Source: Streptomyces sp. ISL-1 (GTDB lineage: Bacteria; Actinomycetota; Actinomycetes; Streptomycetales; Streptomycetaceae). From it: a DNA stretch of 64,000 bases. The notes below the pieces were generated by a model that saw nothing but the letters and a program-made list of their open reading frames with translations, did no database searches and was not told where the DNA came from. Shown here one piece after another: positions 7,609 through 17,105 of this stretch. The stretch covers positions 62,001 to 126,000 of the forward strand of contig NZ_JAGGOI010000024.1 in NCBI RefSeq assembly GCF_018614585.1, in the 5' to 3' direction. Numbering within the stretch: the first letter of the stretch is position 1; every line of letters begins with the position of its first letter. Both the position numbers and the translations under genes were made by a program.

Positions 7609-10530
7609 CTATGGGGTGGTCTTCGGTGCGGGACTGGCCTGCGCCGCCGCGGCTCGCGCCAGCGCATCCTGCAGGGCAGCCTGCGCCTTGCCGTACGCCT
7701 CCCAGTCCGTCGGCTTCTTCTCCAGCGCCGCCTCGGCGTCGTCGTATGCCTTCTGGGCGTCCGCGATCGCAGCCTTCAGCGCCGCGTCACCGGTCGCCGG
7801 CGGCGGCTTGGTGGTGTCGCCCGGCGGTGGTGTCGTCGTCGGTGGCTGCTCCGCGCCCTCCTGCAGGAAGACGGCGTTGAGCGCCTCCGTGAGGCTGTCC
7901 TTGAAGACCGGCTTGCCTCCGCCGTACGCGACGGCGACCTTCTTCAGCAGCGGATAGTTGGCGCTTCCGCCTCGTGCGTACACCGGCTCGATGTAGAGGA
8001 ACCCGCCATCGAGCGGCACCGTCAGCAGGTTGCCGTACTCGATGTCCGAGTCGGTGCCCCTGAGGTCCCGGACGAAGGTCGCCACCTCGGGCACACCGTT
8101 GAGTTCACTCTGCACCTGTTGTGGCCCTTGGACGGTCTCGGTGACTCTCAACAGCCTTATCGCGCCGTAGTTCTTGCTGGTGGCGTCGGCGTCGACGGCC
8201 ATGAACGCACCCAAGTTGGGCCGTCCGGCCGGTGTGAACGTCGTCGTCAGCGAGAACTTCTGGCTCTTCTCCCCGGGCATCTTCAGGCTCAGGTAGTACG
8301 GCGGGACGGCACTGGTGTCCTTGTTCGTCGGGTCGTCCGGCACCTGCCAGGCATCACTGCCGCTGTAGAACTGCTCGGCCTCGGTGACGTGGTACCTGGT
8401 GAGCAGCTCACGCTGCACCTTGAACATGTCCTGCGGGTACCGCAGATGGGCCTTGAGCGCCGGCGCGATGTCGCTCTTGGACTTCACCGTGCCGGGGAAT
8501 GCCTTCATCCAGGTCTTGAGCACCGGGTCTTCGGTGTCCCACTGGTACAGGTTGATTGTGCCGTCGTACGCGTCGACGGTGGCCTTCACCGAGTTGCGGA
8601 TGTAGTTGACCTGGTTCTGCTGGGCGACGACCGCGCGCTGATTGGTGGTCAGCGAATCGGCCGTGGTGTCCCCCAGCGTCGTACGCGAGGCGTAGGGGTA
8701 GCCGTTGGTCGTGGTGTACGCGTCGACGATCCACTGGATGCGGCCGTTGACGACCGCCGGGTAGGCGTCGCCGTCGATGGTCAGCCAGGGGGCGACCGCC
8801 TCGACGCGCTCCTTGGGCGTGCGGTTGTAGAGAATCCGCGAACCGTCGCCGACAGCTCCCGAGTAGAGAATCTGCGGCTCGCTGAAGGCGACGGCGTACG
8901 CGGCGCGGTTCAGCGGGCTGGAGAGGTTGACCCCGCTCTTGCCCTTGTAGCTGGTGGTCTCCTCGCCGTTCTTCTCGTAGTCGAGCTCCTTTTGCGGGCC
9001 GCCGACGATGGAGTACTGCTCGGTCTTCTCGCCGTAGTAGATCCGCTGCTCGTACTTGCCGAGCTGCCCGGTGGTGGGCAGCCCGGACTCGGTGAAGTCC
9101 GGCGAACCGACGGTGCCCTGGTCGGGGTCCGTGATGGTGTTCGTGCCCTTGGCCGCGATCGCGCCATAGCCATGGGTGTACGTGAAGTGGTCATTGATCC
9201 AGTTGCGCTTCTGGATGCCCGTGATGTTGAGCTCACGCAGACCGATGACCGTGTCCTGCGGCCTGCCGTCGGTGCCGGTGTACCGGTCGACGTCCAGAGT
9301 CGCGGGGAACTGGTAGTACTTGCGCTCCTGCTGGAGCTGCTGGAAGGCGGGCGAGACGACGTTGGAGTCGACCAGGCGGTAGCTGGCCGCCGTGGTGGCG
9401 TCGGTGCGCTGCTGGGCCTTCCGCTTGGGGTCGCCCTTACCGGAGTAGTCCTCGGGCTTGGCCTTGTCGATGCCGTACGCGTGCCGCGTGGCCTCGATGT
9501 TCTTCTTGATGTACGGACTTTCCTTGGCCTGCTCGTTCGGCTGGACCTGGAACTTCTGCACGATCGCCGGGTAGAGGCCGCCGATGAGGATCGCCGACAG
9601 GACCATCAGACCGAAGCCGATCACCGGCAGCTGCCAGGTGCGGCGCCAGAGCGTCGCGAAGAAGAGCACGGCGCAGATGACGGCGATGCAGAAGAGGATC
9701 GTCTTCGCCGGGAGGTAGGCGTTGGCGTCGACGTACCGCAGGCCCGTCCAGTTGCCGGCCGCCTTGAAGTCGCTGGACTTCACCGCGAGGCCGTACCGGT
9801 CGAGCCAGTACGCCACGGCCTTGAGCGAGACGAAGACGCCGAGCAGCACCGAGAGATGGCCGGTGGCCGCGCCCGTCGCCCGGGCGCCGGGGCTGGTGAT
9901 GCGCAGTCCGCCGTACAGATAGTGCGTGAGGGCGGCGGCGATGAGCGAGAGCACGGCGGCCGCGAAGCCGAAGCCGAGCAGGAACCGGTACCAGGGCAGG
10001 TCGAACGCGTAGAACGACACGTCCATCTGGAACTGCGGGTCCTTCTGGCCGAAGGAGACGCCGTTGACCCACATCAGCCAGGTCCGCCACTGACCGGTGG
10101 CGGACGCTCCGGCGATCAGCCCGACAAGAGCGGTGATCCCGAGGAGCACCCACTTCTTGTACGGGGCGATGCTCATCCGGTACCGGTCAAGGCTCTGCTG
10201 CTCGAGCGACATCGCGCTCAGCGGCGGGCGCAGCCGGTGCGCGAGCCAGATGTTCAGGCCGACAGCCGCGGCCATCAGCAGGCCGAAGACCGCGAACAGT
10301 CCGACCTTGGTCCACAGGGTGGTGGTGAAGACGGACGAGTAGTGAACCGATCGGTACCAGAGCCAGTCGGTCCAGAACCCGGCGAACATGACGAACACCA
10401 TGGCCAGCACGGCCAGGACGCCCAATGTCATGAGCAGGGTACGGATACGCCGGGACGGCCGGCCCACTCTGATCCGTGGCCCGGTCGGGCCTCCGCCGCG
10501 GTCCGGCATCTGGAAAGCCAACGTGCGCAC
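7609..10530 (-). CDS. UPF0182-family large integral membrane protein
   Basis: 973 residues. The N-terminal third holds about seven transmembrane helices, the first being [20 protein letters not shown] followed by [17 protein letters not shown], a hallmark of UPF0182. Further helices include [20 protein letters not shown] and [20 protein letters not shown] large extracytoplasmic region of about 600 residues follows, with [24 protein letters not shown]. The tail after about residue 915 is proline/threonine-rich and low complexity ([16 protein letters not shown], then Ala-rich helix). GTG at 10530 and an ATG seven codons in (MPDRGGG) are both possible. The family is conserved in actinobacteria and cyanobacteria, but its function is unknown. 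Confidence 0.93.
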   Translation of the reverse strand: MRTLAFQMPDRGGGPTGPRIRVGRPSRRIRTLLMTLGVLAVLAMVFVMFAGFWTDWLWYRSVHYSSVFTTTLWTKVGLFAVFGLLMAAAVGLNIWLAHRLRPPLSAMSLEQQSLDRYRMSIAPYKKWVLLGITALVGLIAGASATGQWRTWLMWVNGVSFGQKDPQFQMDVSFYAFDLPWYRFLLGFGFAAAVLSLIAAALTHYLYGGLRITSPGARATGAATGHLSVLLGVFVSLKAVAYWLDRYGLAVKSSDFKAAGNWTGLRYVDANAYLPAKTILFCIAVICAVLFFATLWRRTWQLPVIGFGLMVLSAILIGGLYPAIVQKFQVQPNEQAKESPYIKKNIEATRHAYGIDKAKPEDYSGKGDPKRKAQQRTDATTAASYRLVDSNVVSPAFQQLQQERKYYQFPATLDVDRYTGTDGRPQDTVIGLRELNITGIQKRNWINDHFTYTHGYGAIAAKGTNTITDPDQGTVGSPDFTESGLPTTGQLGKYEQRIYYGEKTEQYSIVGGPQKELDYEKNGEETTSYKGKSGVNLSSPLNRAAYAVAFSEPQILYSGAVGDGSRILYNRTPKERVEAVAPWLTIDGDAYPAVVNGRIQWIVDAYTTTNGYPYASRTTLGDTTADSLTTNQRAVVAQQNQVNYIRNSVKATVDAYDGTINLYQWDTEDPVLKTWMKAFPGTVKSKSDIAPALKAHLRYPQDMFKVQRELLTRYHVTEAEQFYSGSDAWQVPDDPTNKDTSAVPPYYLSLKMPGEKSQKFSLTTTFTPAGRPNLGAFMAVDADATSKNYGAIRLLRVTETVQGPQQVQSELNGVPEVATFVRDLRGTDSDIEYGNLLTVPLDGGFLYIEPVYARGGSANYPLLKKVAVAYGGGKPVFKDSLTEALNAVFLQEGAEQPPTTTPPPGDTTKPPPATGDAALKAAIADAQKAYDDAEAALEKKPTDWEAYGKAQAALQDALARAAAAQASPAPKTTP

Positions 10531-10645
10531 CTCGAAGTTCGCGGTCGTGTGAAACGGGCCCCGCGATCGTAGAGCCCACTACTGCAACTTACTGAGGCTT
10601 TACCTAGTTCCCGTCTCGGGGTCGAAAGGAGGCAGGATATTAGCC

Positions 10646-11236
10646 ATGTCCAACGATTCCCCCTCCAGTTCCAGCCCATCCGACCAGCCGACTCCGGCCT
10701 CGGGCCCGATCGCCGCGACCCCGCTGACCCGCGCAGTGCTCGAAATCGACGAATACGCATCCGGGCTCGGCTGGGACCAGCCGGCCCGGCTCTTCGCGCT
10801 CGTCGACACCGCGCAACTGCGTTCCCAGGAGCCGGGCCTCGCGGCCCAGCTCGGCCTCGACAGCGAGGAGGCGGCCGCGCCGCTGACCCCGATCGAGCAG
10901 GACGAGATCCCGGCCGGCACACCGCTCGACGAGTTCTTGGCCACCATCGCCTGGCCGGACGCGGTGGCCGGCTGCGCGCTCACCGTGGAACGCCAGATGC
11001 TCCCGCCGTCGGCGGAGGCCTCCGTCCCGGACGGCCTCGATGACGACGCCCTCACCAAGTGGGTCGCGGCCCATCCGGACCGCCAGGAGGTCCGGATGAC
11101 GGTGGCGGTCCTCCGCGACGGCGCCCGTGAATCGGCGCTGCGCCTGCGCGAGAAGGACTCCGCAAAGGAGGTCCTGACGGGCTCGGCCCTGGTCCCGGGC
11201 CTCGCGGCGGCGCTTGAGACGACGTTCGAGGCGTAA
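10646..11236 (+). CDS. PPA1309-family conserved protein
   Basis: 196 residues, divergent from the UPF0182 gene. After a serine/proline-rich start comes the conserved core TPLTRAVLEIDEYASGLGWDQPARLFALVDT, then IAWPDAVAGCALTVERQMLPP and HPDRQEVRMTVAVLRDG, matching the actinobacterial PPA1309 family of unknown function. AAAGGAGG (10625-10632) precedes the ATG at a slightly long spacing. It is followed by a hairpin. No enzyme motif is visible. It is probably cytoplasmic. Confidence 0.85.
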   Translation: MSNDSPSSSSPSDQPTPASGPIAATPLTRAVLEIDEYASGLGWDQPARLFALVDTAQLRSQEPGLAAQLGLDSEEAAAPLTPIEQDEIPAGTPLDEFLATIAWPDAVAGCALTVERQMLPPSAEASVPDGLDDDALTKWVAAHPDRQEVRMTVAVLRDGARESALRLREKDSAKEVLTGSALVPGLAAALETTFEA

Positions 11237-11265
11237 CAGGACGAACTGACACCACGAAGGAAGCT

Positions 11266-11296
11266 GCCGTACCGGGTCGGCAGGACCGGGTACGGC
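11266..11296 (+). terminator. probable terminator after the PPA1309-family gene
   Basis: Inverted repeat GCCGTACCGGGTC (11266-11278) and GACCGGGTACGGC (11284-11296) with one internal mismatch and loop GGCAG, 30 bp after the stop codon. Confidence 0.55.
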
Positions 11297-11692
11297 GGTT
11301 CGCCATGGTCGGCCCGGCATGCCTTCGGACGCCGAGCCCGGCGCCGCGGCAGGGCGCGCGGGGCGGGACAGTGGCCAAGCCGCGGGCAGCGGCGCGGGCG
11401 ACGGCCCGGCAGGCGAAGGAGCGCTCTGAGCCGACCCGCGAAAGCGGCGCGGACGCGGTGAGCGGGGAGGACCCGGCCGGACCACGGGGCCGCTGCAGCG
11501 GAGCTCAGCGCGGGGCGGGCTTGCGGCGGCTCGAAGCAGCCGCCGCGGCAGCGGCTCGGAACGGCAAGCGGCCGGCCGCGGGCGACTGCCCGAGCAGGCG
11601 CGCGGGGCGCGCTTAGGTCGAGGCCGGCGGCGCGAGGGGCACCGCCGGGGCGGCGCCGGCGCTGACGCAGGAGGCCCGCCAAGACCCCGGCG
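11297..11692. other. intergenic stretch without a convincing gene
   Basis: About 400 bp of very GC-rich sequence between convergent genes. A plus-strand open frame (11305-11616) encodes only Arg/Ala/Gly-rich residues with no ribosome site and no recognisable pattern. I see nothing else that can be supported. Confidence 0.5.
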
Positions 11693-12781
11693 TCAGCTTG
11701 CCGAGCAGCCCACGAGGCCCGCCGTGTCCCCCGACTTGATCTTCTCCAGCGACTTCGCCGCGTCGTCGATCGTGTTCACCTTCACCAGCGTCAGCCCGTC
11801 CGGAATGTCCGACGCCGCCGTCGCGCAGTTCTCACCCGGCGTCAGGAAATACTCCGCGCCCGCATTGCGCGCCCCTACAAGCTTCATCTCGATCCCGCCG
11901 ATCGGACCGACCTTCCCCTGGTCGTCGATCGTGCCGGTACCTGCCACGAACTTCCCGCCCGTGAGGTCCCCCGGCGTCAGCTTGTCGACGATCCCGAGCG
12001 CGAACATCAGACCTGCGCTGGGACCCCCCACATCCGCCAGATTGATGTTGATGGCCAACGGGAAGGTGTGGTCGGTCCCGGCATGGATGCCGACGATCGC
12101 CCGGTCGCCCTTGTCCGCCTTCACCGTGGTGATCGTGACCTTTTCGGTCCCCTCGGGCTCCTTGCCCGCCTTCTCCGCCGCGGCCGCCTCCTTCGCGGGG
12201 ACGATCGTGAAGACCACGTCCTCGCCGGGCTTGTGCTTCACGACGAGCTTGGCCACGTCGCCGGGCTCCTTCACCGACGTACCGTCAACGGCGCGAATGA
12301 CATCGCCCGCGTGCAGCCGGTTCTCCGAAGGCGTGTCCTTGAGGACCGTGGAGACCACGACCCGCGACTTCACCGGGACCTTCAGCTGCTTCAGCGCGGC
12401 CACCTTGGCGCTCTCCTGCGACTGGGTGAACTCCTCGGCGTTCTCCTGAGTCGACTGCTCCTCGGTCTTCCCGTCCGGGTAGAGCGTGTCGTGGGGCACG
12501 ACCACGTTGTCGTGGGCCAGCCAGCCGTACACCGCCTCGACGAGGTTCATCTTGTAGTCCGCACCGGTGACCCGGACCGTCGTCATATTGAGATGGCCGG
12601 TCGCCGGGTACGTCTTGCGGCCGGAGATCTGCAGGACCGGCTCGCCACCAGCCTCGCCGAGAGTGTTGACCGTCGGTCCGGGCGACATCTCCGAATACGG
12701 CACAGTGATGAACACCCCTGCGCAGAGCAGCGCGATGAAAGTCAGGGTGGAGGCGAGCATCGTCGCGGTGCGGCGTGGCAT
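11693..12781 (-). CDS. secreted PDZ-domain, Lon-like serine protease (YlbL family)
   Basis: 362 residues. A membrane anchor or signal occupies residues 8-30 (MLASTLTFIALLCAGVFITV). A PDZ domain follows in the middle (VVVSTVLKDTPSENRLHAGDVIRAVDG). The C-terminal S16 Lon-type protease domain has the catalytic Ser in DVGGPSAGLMFALG and the Lys about 43 residues later in GGIEMKLVGARNAG. The Ser-Lys dyad is therefore complete, with GTGTIDDQGKVGPIGG between. The family acts on the outer membrane face in quality control or signalling; the substrate here is unknown. Minus-strand neighbours are a small membrane protein and moaE. Confidence 0.9.
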   Translation of the reverse strand: MPRRTATMLASTLTFIALLCAGVFITVPYSEMSPGPTVNTLGEAGGEPVLQISGRKTYPATGHLNMTTVRVTGADYKMNLVEAVYGWLAHDNVVVPHDTLYPDGKTEEQSTQENAEEFTQSQESAKVAALKQLKVPVKSRVVVSTVLKDTPSENRLHAGDVIRAVDGTSVKEPGDVAKLVVKHKPGEDVVFTIVPAKEAAAAEKAGKEPEGTEKVTITTVKADKGDRAIVGIHAGTDHTFPLAININLADVGGPSAGLMFALGIVDKLTPGDLTGGKFVAGTGTIDDQGKVGPIGGIEMKLVGARNAGAEYFLTPGENCATAASDIPDGLTLVKVNTIDDAAKSLEKIKSGDTAGLVGCSAS

Positions 12782-12877
12782 GGAACGACAGTACGGGACA
12801 GGTCTGTCAGACCGCTGTCGGGGCCGCTACGTACGGGCACTTGGCAATCGCGTACGGTCCGCGGCGGGTCACCTGAG

Positions 12878-13048
12878 TCAAGCAGCGTCAGTACCGGAGT
12901 CTGTTTTCTCCATCGCGTCGCGGAACCGCGCATAACCGGCAAGCTCGGCGACATCCCCGGTCGTCCGGTTCCGGGAAGCCCAGCTTCCCCATATCGCAGC
13001 GCCGACGGCAGCGAAAAGCGGAATCAGCAACCAGGCAAGTGCTGCCAT
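12878..13048 (-). CDS. 56-residue conserved-looking membrane protein
   Basis: A short gene. The product starts MAALAWLLIPLFAAVGAAIW, a single N-terminal transmembrane helix, followed by GSWASRNRTTGDVAELAGY and a polar, acidic end (MEKTDSGTDAA). The ATG is preceded by GGGAGGTCGCG at correct spacing, and composition and third-position GC look coding. It lies between moaE and the PDZ protease on the same strand, 96 bp upstream of the latter. It could be a membrane partner of that protease, but this rests on position only. Confidence 0.75.
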   Translation of the reverse strand: MAALAWLLIPLFAAVGAAIWGSWASRNRTTGDVAELAGYARFRDAMEKTDSGTDAA

Positions 13049-13198
13049 CGCGACCTCCCTACCCCATGAGCAAACGCACCTGAATGATCAGCAGACTAGT
13101 CATCCGCAGATTCAACGCTCAGGCCAGGGGTGCGGTTACGCAAATCGGGGCGCATGGGAGCCGACCGGGTTTCAGCAGGCCTCGACCCGCTCACCGCC

Positions 13199-13660
13199 TC
13201 AGCAGGCGCCGACCCACTCCTCCGTGCCGTCGGAGAATTTCTGGTGCTTCCAGATGGGCACCTCGTGCTTGAGGTCGTCGATCAGCTTTCGGCAGGCCTC
13301 GAAGGCCTCCCCGCGGTGCGGGCACGACACGGCGACGACGACGGCCAGATCACCGACTGCCAAGTCACCCACACGGTGGACGGCGGCAAGCGCCCGAACG
13401 GGGAATTCCGCCGTGACCTTCTCGGCGACACGACGCATCTCCGCCTCGGCCGTGGGGTGGCAGGAGTACCCCAGCGTGTCGACATCGGCTCCGCCGTCGT
13501 GATTGCGCACGGTGCCGACGAAGAGCGCGGTGCCGCCCGCCGCGTCGTCGCCGACGGCTGCGAAGACCTCGTCGACGGAGAGCGGGGTGTCGCGGATCGC
13601 GAGCAGGCGGATGGGGTCGTTCGCCGCCTGCTCGCCGGGGTGGTCGTACCTGCTTGCCAT
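13199..13660 (-). CDS. moaE: molybdopterin synthase catalytic subunit MoaE
   Basis: 153 residues. MoaE with MoaD transfers sulfur to precursor Z to form molybdopterin. Family signatures are present: GGTALFVGTVRNHDGG, LGYSCHPTAEAEMRRVAEKV, HRVGDLAVGDLAVVVAVSCPHRGEAFEACR, and the active-site end LKHEVPIWKHQKFSDGTEEW with the conserved lysines. The ATG at 13660 gives a family-length protein; longer in-frame starts at 13669 and 13690 have no better ribosome site. MoeZ at 60 kb could act in the same cofactor pathway by activating the sulfur carrier. Confidence 0.93.
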   Translation of the reverse strand: MASRYDHPGEQAANDPIRLLAIRDTPLSVDEVFAAVGDDAAGGTALFVGTVRNHDGGADVDTLGYSCHPTAEAEMRRVAEKVTAEFPVRALAAVHRVGDLAVGDLAVVVAVSCPHRGEAFEACRKLIDDLKHEVPIWKHQKFSDGTEEWVGAC

Positions 13661-13739
13661 GCCGTCCATCGTGCCGTACGCCACTGACATCGCGGAACAG
13701 CACCTTCGACCGGCCGCGAACACGCCTGCTCGGAGCCTC

Positions 13740-14867
13740 CTACAGGCGGCGCCGCGCCTTGCGCGCACGCCGCACCAGCGCGGCCGTGCCGAGCAGCGCG
13801 ACCGTCGCACCCGCGGCGCCCGCAGCTGTCGCGTCCTTGCGGCCCAGGCGGCGGCCGGCGACCGTGTGGCGCCCCTCCACCTCCTCCAGCAGCGCGGCGA
13901 GGACCTCCTCGTTCGTCCACTGGGGCCGCCAGCCGGCGTCGTGGAGGCGGCTCACGCTGACCACCCAGGGGTGCATGGTGTACGCCAGGTCCCCGGCCGG
14001 GGACGGGGTGAGCCCGATCCGGTGCAGTCGGGCCGCCGCGCCCAGGGCGACCGCCGAGGGCAGCTCCATCCGGCGGATGCCGCTGAGCTCCTCGACCTCC
14101 TCCTGCTCCAGCCAGCCGTCGCAGCCGACCGCCAGCTCGCCGTCCACCTTCTCCAGCGCGGCGTACTCCAGCGCGCTCACCAGGTCCTCGACATGACAGA
14201 ACTGCCAGGTGGGACGGGATCCGGCGACCACAAGGAGCCGTGGCGACTCGAAGTAGCGGGTCAGCGCGGTGTCAGTACCGCCCACCAGGACGGCGGGCCT
14301 TACCACCGTGACGTTGAGCCCGGGGTGGGCGCGCGGCGCGCGGCGGCTCAGACGTTCGATCTCCAGTAGGTCGCCGACGCCCGTGGCCTCGGCGGTGGCA
14401 CGCAGTTCCGCGTCCTCCGACAGGGGGATGTCGTTGTCCGGCAGCGCGCCGTAAACCATCGCCGACGTGCACAGGACGACCCGGTGGACACCGGCCGCCG
14501 CAGCGGCGGTCAGTACGGTCTGTGTACCGCGCACGTTGTACGCCGTACGGGCGGCGGAGTCGGTCTCCAGGTCGAGGTCGAGCGCCAGGTGCACGACCAC
14601 GTCCGCGCCGCGCAGTTTCTCGGCGATGGCCGGATCCCGCACGTCGAGAATGTGCCACTGCGCCTCGAAAACCTCGCCCCGGCGCTCGTCGATCGCGATG
14701 ACCTGCTTGATCTCCTCGGACGCGGCGAGACGCCGGGTGAGCAGTTCGCCGACCCCGGAGGCGGCGCCGGTGACCGCGACGACGGGGCCACGGCCGGCCG
14801 ACCCGCGGCCTGAGGTCGGGGTTGAGGGGTTTCGCGCTGCGCGAACCTGCGGATCTGGGGAACTCAC
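13740..14867 (-). CDS. NAD-dependent epimerase/dehydratase (extended SDR)
   Basis: 375 residues. The Rossmann start is VVAVTGAASGVGELLTRRL (GxxGxxG), followed by DVRDPAIAEKLRGADVVVHLA, the catalytic-region Ser/Tyr in VVLCTSAMVYGALPDN, and VVRPAVLVGG. The C-terminus has a hydrophobic patch (AGAAGATVALLGTAALV) ending RRARKARRRL, suggesting a membrane-anchored tail with positive-inside residues. GTG 14867 is chosen because GGAGACGCCTG precedes it; the open frame extends to 15014 without a better site. The substrate is probably a nucleotide sugar or similar but is not determined. It is divergent from the metalloprotease-like gene. Confidence 0.85.
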   Translation of the reverse strand: MSSPDPQVRAARNPSTPTSGRGSAGRGPVVAVTGAASGVGELLTRRLAASEEIKQVIAIDERRGEVFEAQWHILDVRDPAIAEKLRGADVVVHLALDLDLETDSAARTAYNVRGTQTVLTAAAAAGVHRVVLCTSAMVYGALPDNDIPLSEDAELRATAEATGVGDLLEIERLSRRAPRAHPGLNVTVVRPAVLVGGTDTALTRYFESPRLLVVAGSRPTWQFCHVEDLVSALEYAALEKVDGELAVGCDGWLEQEEVEELSGIRRMELPSAVALGAAARLHRIGLTPSPAGDLAYTMHPWVVSVSRLHDAGWRPQWTNEEVLAALLEEVEGRHTVAGRRLGRKDATAAGAAGATVALLGTAALVRRARKARRRL

Positions 14868-15059
14868 CAGGCGTCTCCAGCGGTTGTCTTCAGTACGAAC
14901 GCGAATGACGCGTGCGCACCAGGTGGCGTCCATCCTGCCGCAGGCCAAGAGTCGGCGGAGCACCCGAGCCCATATGGGGCCCGGATGTCTACGCTGGGTG
15001 GTGTTGTCGGGCATTCGCCGTCGGCAGGAAGCCGGCGGCCCTACGAGCCGAGGAACCCC

Positions 15060-16514
15060 GTGAGTGACACCCCATTCGGATTCGGCCTTCCGCCGGAGGA
15101 GCCGGAGAACGGCGACGAGGGCAAGAAGAAGGATCCCGCCGGAGGTGGCCAGGGCTCCGGCGGGCCGTCACCGACAAACCCTTTCGGTTTCGGGGAAGGC
15201 GCGGACAATCCGTTCGCCGCGATGTTCGGCTCCCTGAACCCCAATGACCTGGGCGCGGCGTTCCAGCAGCTCGGCCAGATGCTGAGCTACGAGGGCGGTC
15301 CCGTGAACTGGGACATGGCCAAGCAGATCGCGCGCCAGTCGGTCTCCCAGGGCACACAGGACGGCACCAAGGACAGGAGCGTGGGCCCGGCCGAGCGGAC
15401 CGCGGTCGAGGAGGCCGTGCGCCTCGCCGATCTGTGGCTGGACAACGTGACGTCCCTGCCCTCCGGCGCGAGCACCGCCGTGGCGTGGAGCCGCGCGGAG
15501 TGGGTCGAGGCGACGCTGCCCGCGTGGCAGCAGCTTGTCGATCCGGTCGCCGAGCGCGTCGGCCTGGCCATGGGCGATGTGCTGCCGGAGGAGATGCAGG
15601 CCATGGCGGGCCCGCTGATCGGCATGATGCGCTCCATGGGCGGCGCGATGTTCGGCCAGCAGATCGGGCAGGCCGTGGGCGTGCTGGCGGGCGAGGTGGT
15701 CGGCTCGACCGACATCGGCCTGCCGCTCGGCCCGGCCGGCAAGGCCGCGCTGCTGCCGCTGAACATCGAGACGTTCGGCAAGGACCTCGGTGTGCCGAAG
15801 GAGGAGGTGCGGCTGTATCTGGCCCTGCGCGAGGCCGCCCACCAGCGTCTCTTCGCCCATGTGCCCTGGCTGCGGTCGCATCTGTTCGGTGCGGTAGAGG
15901 CGTACGCCCGCGGGATCAAGGTCGACACGAGCAAGCTGGAGGACGTGGTCGGCCAGTTCGACCCCTCGCACCCCGAGCAGCTGCAGGATGCCCTCCAGCA
16001 GGGCATGTTCCAGCCCGAGGACACCGCGGAGCAGAAGGCGTCGCTGGCCCGTCTGGAGACCGCGCTCGCGCTGGTCGAGGGTTGGGTGGACGCGGTGGTG
16101 CACGAGGCCGCGTCCAGGCGGCTGACCTCGGCGGACGCCCTGCGCGAGACGCTGCGCAGGCGGCGCGCCTCCGGCGGTCCCGCCGAGCAGACCTTCGCGA
16201 CCCTCATCGGCCTTCAGCTGCGTCCGCGCCGGCTGCGGGACGCCTCGCGGCTGTGGGCCTCGCTCACGGACGCGCGGGGTGTGGACGGGCGCGACAGCCT
16301 GTGGGAGCACCCGGACATGCTGCCGACGGCCACGGATCTGGACGACCCGGACGGCTTTGTGCACCGTGAGCAGCTCGACTTCTCGGAGCTGGACAAGATG
16401 CTCGGCGAGGCGGCGGGCGGCGGAAAGCCGAACCTCGACAAGGACAAGGGCTCCGGCAAGGACGACCAGGGCGCCGAGGGTGACAAGGACGACGAGGGCG
16501 ACAAGGACCAGTGA
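15060..16514 (+). CDS. zincin-like putative metalloprotease (DUF2342 type)
   Basis: 484 residues. The N-terminus is Gly/Pro-rich with repeated NPFGFGEG motifs. The conserved core includes PEEMQAMAGPLIGMMRSMGG, GQQIGQAVGVLAGEVVGSTD, and the segment YLALREAAHQRLFAHVPWLR. Here EAAHQ stands where a zincin HExxH-like helix is expected; NCBI names such proteins zinc-dependent metalloprotease, though the canonical HExxH is not seen. The tail is charged low-complexity DKDKGSGKDDQGAEGDKDDE. GTG 15060 follows CGAGGAACCCC. The stop overlaps the start of the Nudix gene (GTGA), so the two are translationally coupled. Activity is unproven. Confidence 0.78.
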   Translation: MSDTPFGFGLPPEEPENGDEGKKKDPAGGGQGSGGPSPTNPFGFGEGADNPFAAMFGSLNPNDLGAAFQQLGQMLSYEGGPVNWDMAKQIARQSVSQGTQDGTKDRSVGPAERTAVEEAVRLADLWLDNVTSLPSGASTAVAWSRAEWVEATLPAWQQLVDPVAERVGLAMGDVLPEEMQAMAGPLIGMMRSMGGAMFGQQIGQAVGVLAGEVVGSTDIGLPLGPAGKAALLPLNIETFGKDLGVPKEEVRLYLALREAAHQRLFAHVPWLRSHLFGAVEAYARGIKVDTSKLEDVVGQFDPSHPEQLQDALQQGMFQPEDTAEQKASLARLETALALVEGWVDAVVHEAASRRLTSADALRETLRRRRASGGPAEQTFATLIGLQLRPRRLRDASRLWASLTDARGVDGRDSLWEHPDMLPTATDLDDPDGFVHREQLDFSELDKMLGEAAGGGKPNLDKDKGSGKDDQGAEGDKDDEGDKDQ

Positions 16515-17032
16515 GCCTGCATGACGACGCCGCTTTCGTACTGAAGAGCTACGAGCATCAGGAGGAGCTGCGACAGCTCTATCTCGACCATCTGGCAGCG
16601 CACCCGGACGGGATGTGGAAGGCCTGCGAGGCCGGGCATGTCACGGCGAGCGCGCTGGTCGTCGAATCGGAGCGCGGGCGGGTGCTGCTGACGCTGCACA
16701 AAAAGCTCGGCATGTGGCTGCAGATGGGCGGCCACTGCGAGCCGGATGACGCGACCCTGGCGGACGCCGCTCTGCGCGAGGCCACGGAGGAGTCCGGGAT
16801 CCGAGGGCTGACGCTGCTGCCCGGCGGTCCCGTGCGGCTGGACCGGCATGCGATTCCGGCGCCCTGCCACTGGCATCTCGATGTGCAGTACGCGGCGTTG
16901 GCGCCGGCCGGGGCGGTCGAGGAGATCAGTGATGAGTCACTGGATCTGCGCTGGTTCGCTTACGACGAGGTGGCGGACGTTGCCGACGAGTCGGTCGTGC
17001 GACTGCTGGAGCGTACCCGCGCGGCACTGTGA
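16511..17032 (+). CDS. Nudix hydrolase
   Basis: 173 residues. The Nudix box is complete: GGHCEPDDATLADAALREAT continuing EESGI (GX5EX7REUXEEXGU). After it, HWHLDVQYAALAP and DLRWFAYDEVADVADESV are typical of pyrophosphohydrolases acting on nucleoside diphosphate derivatives. The substrate cannot be told. The GTG start overlaps the preceding stop by 4 bp. A strong terminator follows 4 bp after its stop. Confidence 0.88.
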   Translation: MSLHDDAAFVLKSYEHQEELRQLYLDHLAAHPDGMWKACEAGHVTASALVVESERGRVLLTLHKKLGMWLQMGGHCEPDDATLADAALREATEESGIRGLTLLPGGPVRLDRHAIPAPCHWHLDVQYAALAPAGAVEEISDESLDLRWFAYDEVADVADESVVRLLERTRAAL

Positions 17033-17036
17033 CTGA

Positions 17037-17082
17037 GCACGGGTAAGGGGCGGTCTCCACGGAGACCGCCCCTTACCCGTGC
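17037..17082. terminator. strong bidirectional terminator
   Basis: A 22-bp perfect inverted repeat, 17037-17058 against 17061-17082 with a two-base loop, core GGGTAAGGGGCGGTCTCC. It lies between the Nudix gene and the convergent AIM24 gene. Confidence 0.8.
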
Positions 17083-17105
17083 TCTCACCCGTGTGTCCTT
17101 GCTCG

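Noticed and set aside
7561-10572. 1003-residue open frame on the plus strand, antisense to UPF0182
   Set aside because: A GC-rich shadow frame: Arg/Val/Leu-rich product with no motif or ribosome site. The minus-strand protein has clear family motifs.
11305-11616. Possible 103-residue gene after the PPA1309-family protein
   Set aside because: Arg/Ala/Gly low complexity, no ribosome site, no known pattern.
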